DNA of 64,000 nucleotides. Origin: an uncultured Draconibacterium sp. (lineage in GTDB: Bacteria > Bacteroidota > Bacteroidia > Bacteroidales > Prolixibacteraceae). Shown here one piece after another: positions 62,939-64,000 of this stretch (position 1 is its first letter; each line of letters begins with the position of its first letter). The stretch spans positions 1 through 64,000 of the forward strand of contig CANLMQ010000019.1 of NCBI GenBank assembly GCA_947492175.1, read 5' to 3'. The notes below the pieces were generated by a model that ran no database searches, had not been told where the DNA came from, and was given only the letters and a program-made list of their open reading frames with translations. The position numbers were made by a program, and so were the translations under genes.

Positions 62939-64000
62939 TTACTTCTGCCTAAAATAAATCTGAATAGGAACACCGGTAAAATTAAAATTATCGCGCAATT
63001 GGTTTTCAATATAACGACGATACGGATCTTTTATATACTGTGGCAAATTAGCAAACAGCGCAAAGGTTGGAGTTGGCGATGGCAGCTGTGTACAGTATTT
63101 AATTTTTATATACTTCCCTTTTACAGAAGGCGGTCCGTAGTTTTCGATGGCTTCAAGCAACACCTCGTTCAACTCAGAAGTTTTTATTCGTTGTTTACGG
63201 TTCTCATTCACTTCCATGGCAATTTCCAAAGCCTTGTGAACCCGCTGTTTTGTAAGAGCAGAGATAAAAAGGACCGGAACATCAGTAAAAGGTGCCAAAC
63301 GTTTTTGAATTTCGTCCGTCATTTTTTTGGTTGTCATGGTATCTTTGTCAATCAAATCCCACTTGTTAACCAAAACAACAACTCCCTTTTTATTCTTTAC
63401 AATCAGGTTAAATATATTAACATCCTGCGCCTCCACACCGCGCGTGGCATCTATCAGCAACAAACATACATCTGAATTTTCAATGGTCCGCACCGAGCGT
63501 AAAACCGAATAAAATTCAAGATCTTCGCTCACTTTGCCTTTTTTTCGCAAACCGGCGGTATCTACAATCATAAAATCGTGGCCAAACTTGTTGTACCGGG
63601 TATGTATTGAGTCGCGAGTGGTACCGGCAACATCGGTAACAATATTTCGGTCTTCGCCAATTAACGCATTAATAAACGACGATTTACCTACATTCGGACG
63701 GCCAACAACCGACAAATGTGGCAATTCGTGTTCTTCTTCCAACGAGTCTTTATGAGGGAACTTCTCGATCAAAGCATCCAGCATATCTCCTGTTCCGCTA
63801 CCGGTCATCGACGAGATGCAATAAATCTCGCCCAGTCCCAGTCCGTAAAACTCTTGTGCATCAGGTATCCTACTGTGGTTATCCACTTTATTTACAACAA
63901 GAAGTACTTCTTTCCCGCTTTTTCGAAGGATCGTTGCAATGGCATCATCAAGATCGGTTATCCCCGACTCAACATCTACAACAAATGTGATCACATCTGC
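62939..64000 (-). CDS. der: Ribosome biogenesis GTPase Der (5' end outside the window)
   Basis: About 353 codons are visible; the open frame runs off the right edge (first in-frame bases give ADVITFVVDV), so about 85 N-terminal residues including the first P-loop are missing. Visible: end of the first GTPase domain (VVDVESGITDLD, NKVDN). The second GTPase domain has P-loop GRPNVGKSSFINAL, switch GTTRDSIH, DTAGLRKKGK and NKWDL. The C-terminal KH-like domain (about last 100 residues) ends TGVPIQIYFRQK. Der (EngA) matures the 50S subunit. It ends 194 bp before the MarR gene start. Confidence 0.95.
   Translation of the reverse strand, partial: ADVITFVVDVESGITDLDDAIATILRKSGKEVLLVVNKVDNHSRIPDAQEFYGLGLGEIYCISSMTGSGTGDMLDALIEKFPHKDSLEEEHELPHLSVVGRPNVGKSSFINALIGEDRNIVTDVAGTTRDSIHTRYNKFGHDFMIVDTAGLRKKGKVSEDLEFYSVLRSVRTIENSDVCLLLIDATRGVEAQDVNIFNLIVKNKKGVVVLVNKWDLIDKDTMTTKKMTDEIQKRLAPFTDVPVLFISALTKQRVHKALEIAMEVNENRKQRIKTSELNEVLLEAIENYGPPSVKGKYIKIKYCTQLPSPTPTFALFANLPQYIKDPYRRYIENQLRDNFNFTGVPIQIYFRQK

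Noticed and set aside
1..64000. Mobile element or phage in the window
   Set aside because: No transposase, integrase or phage gene and no terminal inverted repeats with target duplication were seen; the 240-base duplicated control region carries no mobility gene.

Overview
The window looks like chromosomal DNA of a free-living Bacteroidota bacterium, most likely in or near the Marinilabiliales/Prolixibacteraceae. I infer this from gene content and signals; no rRNA or other marker was available to place it. The evidence is three SusC/SusD outer-membrane pairs, ECF sigma/FecR regulators, TAnnTTTG-type -7 promoter elements, few Shine-Dalgarno sites, many lipoprotein signal peptides, and AT-rich intergenic DNA. 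No rRNA, tRNA, CRISPR array, phage gene or intact insertion sequence was found.

Region 1 (1-18.6 kb) is housekeeping and signalling. It holds a secreted Asp-rich protein divergent from a histidine kinase/OmpR regulator pair, with a phased GTTAA repeat array between them. An operon of rlmH, a giant NtrY-like kinase and a phosphoribosyltransferase follows. Then come DUF4783 and YihY proteins, two rhomboid proteases, mutL, a sigma/anti-sigma/beta-repeat cell-surface operon, a DUF438-PAS protein and a small membrane protein.

Region 2 (18.7-29.7 kb) is a SusC/D locus driven by an ECF sigma/FecR pair. It has no glycoside hydrolase. Instead it encodes two secreted endonuclease/exonuclease/phosphatase (EEP) enzymes, with a lipoprotein between them that looks like a catalytically dead EEP, plus a further lipoprotein. 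A phosphodiester-containing substrate is plausible.

Region 3 (30.1-44.6 kb, minus strand) is a second SusC/D locus. It carries a surface glycan-binding protein, metallophosphoesterase, GRP-type sugar transporter, ribokinase, secreted ADP-ribosylglycohydrolase-family lipoprotein, Gfo/Idh/MocA oxidoreductase, GH16 lipoprotein and a secreted sugar isomerase-like protein. Its susC lacks an STN domain, and its promoter carries a LacI-type operator. A LacI regulator with matching operators lies at 52.6 kb.

Region 4 (44.9-52.1 kb) is a third, enzyme-free sigma/FecR/SusC/SusD module. It sits between two diverged copies of what appears to be the ancestral susC-lacI divergent control region, as if it had been inserted there. 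In each copy only one half still looks functional. Both ECF-controlled SusC loci also carry a minus-strand intrinsic terminator just upstream of susC, pointing to antisense small RNAs.

Region 5 (53.6-62.8 kb) looks like an osmolyte cluster. It contains lysine 2,3-aminomutase and beta-lysine acetyltransferase (N-epsilon-acetyl-beta-lysine synthesis), two small unknown proteins and a sodium:solute symporter. A fused trehalose-6-phosphate synthase/phosphatase, a GH15 enzyme and a MarR regulator follow. The window ends inside the GTPase gene der.
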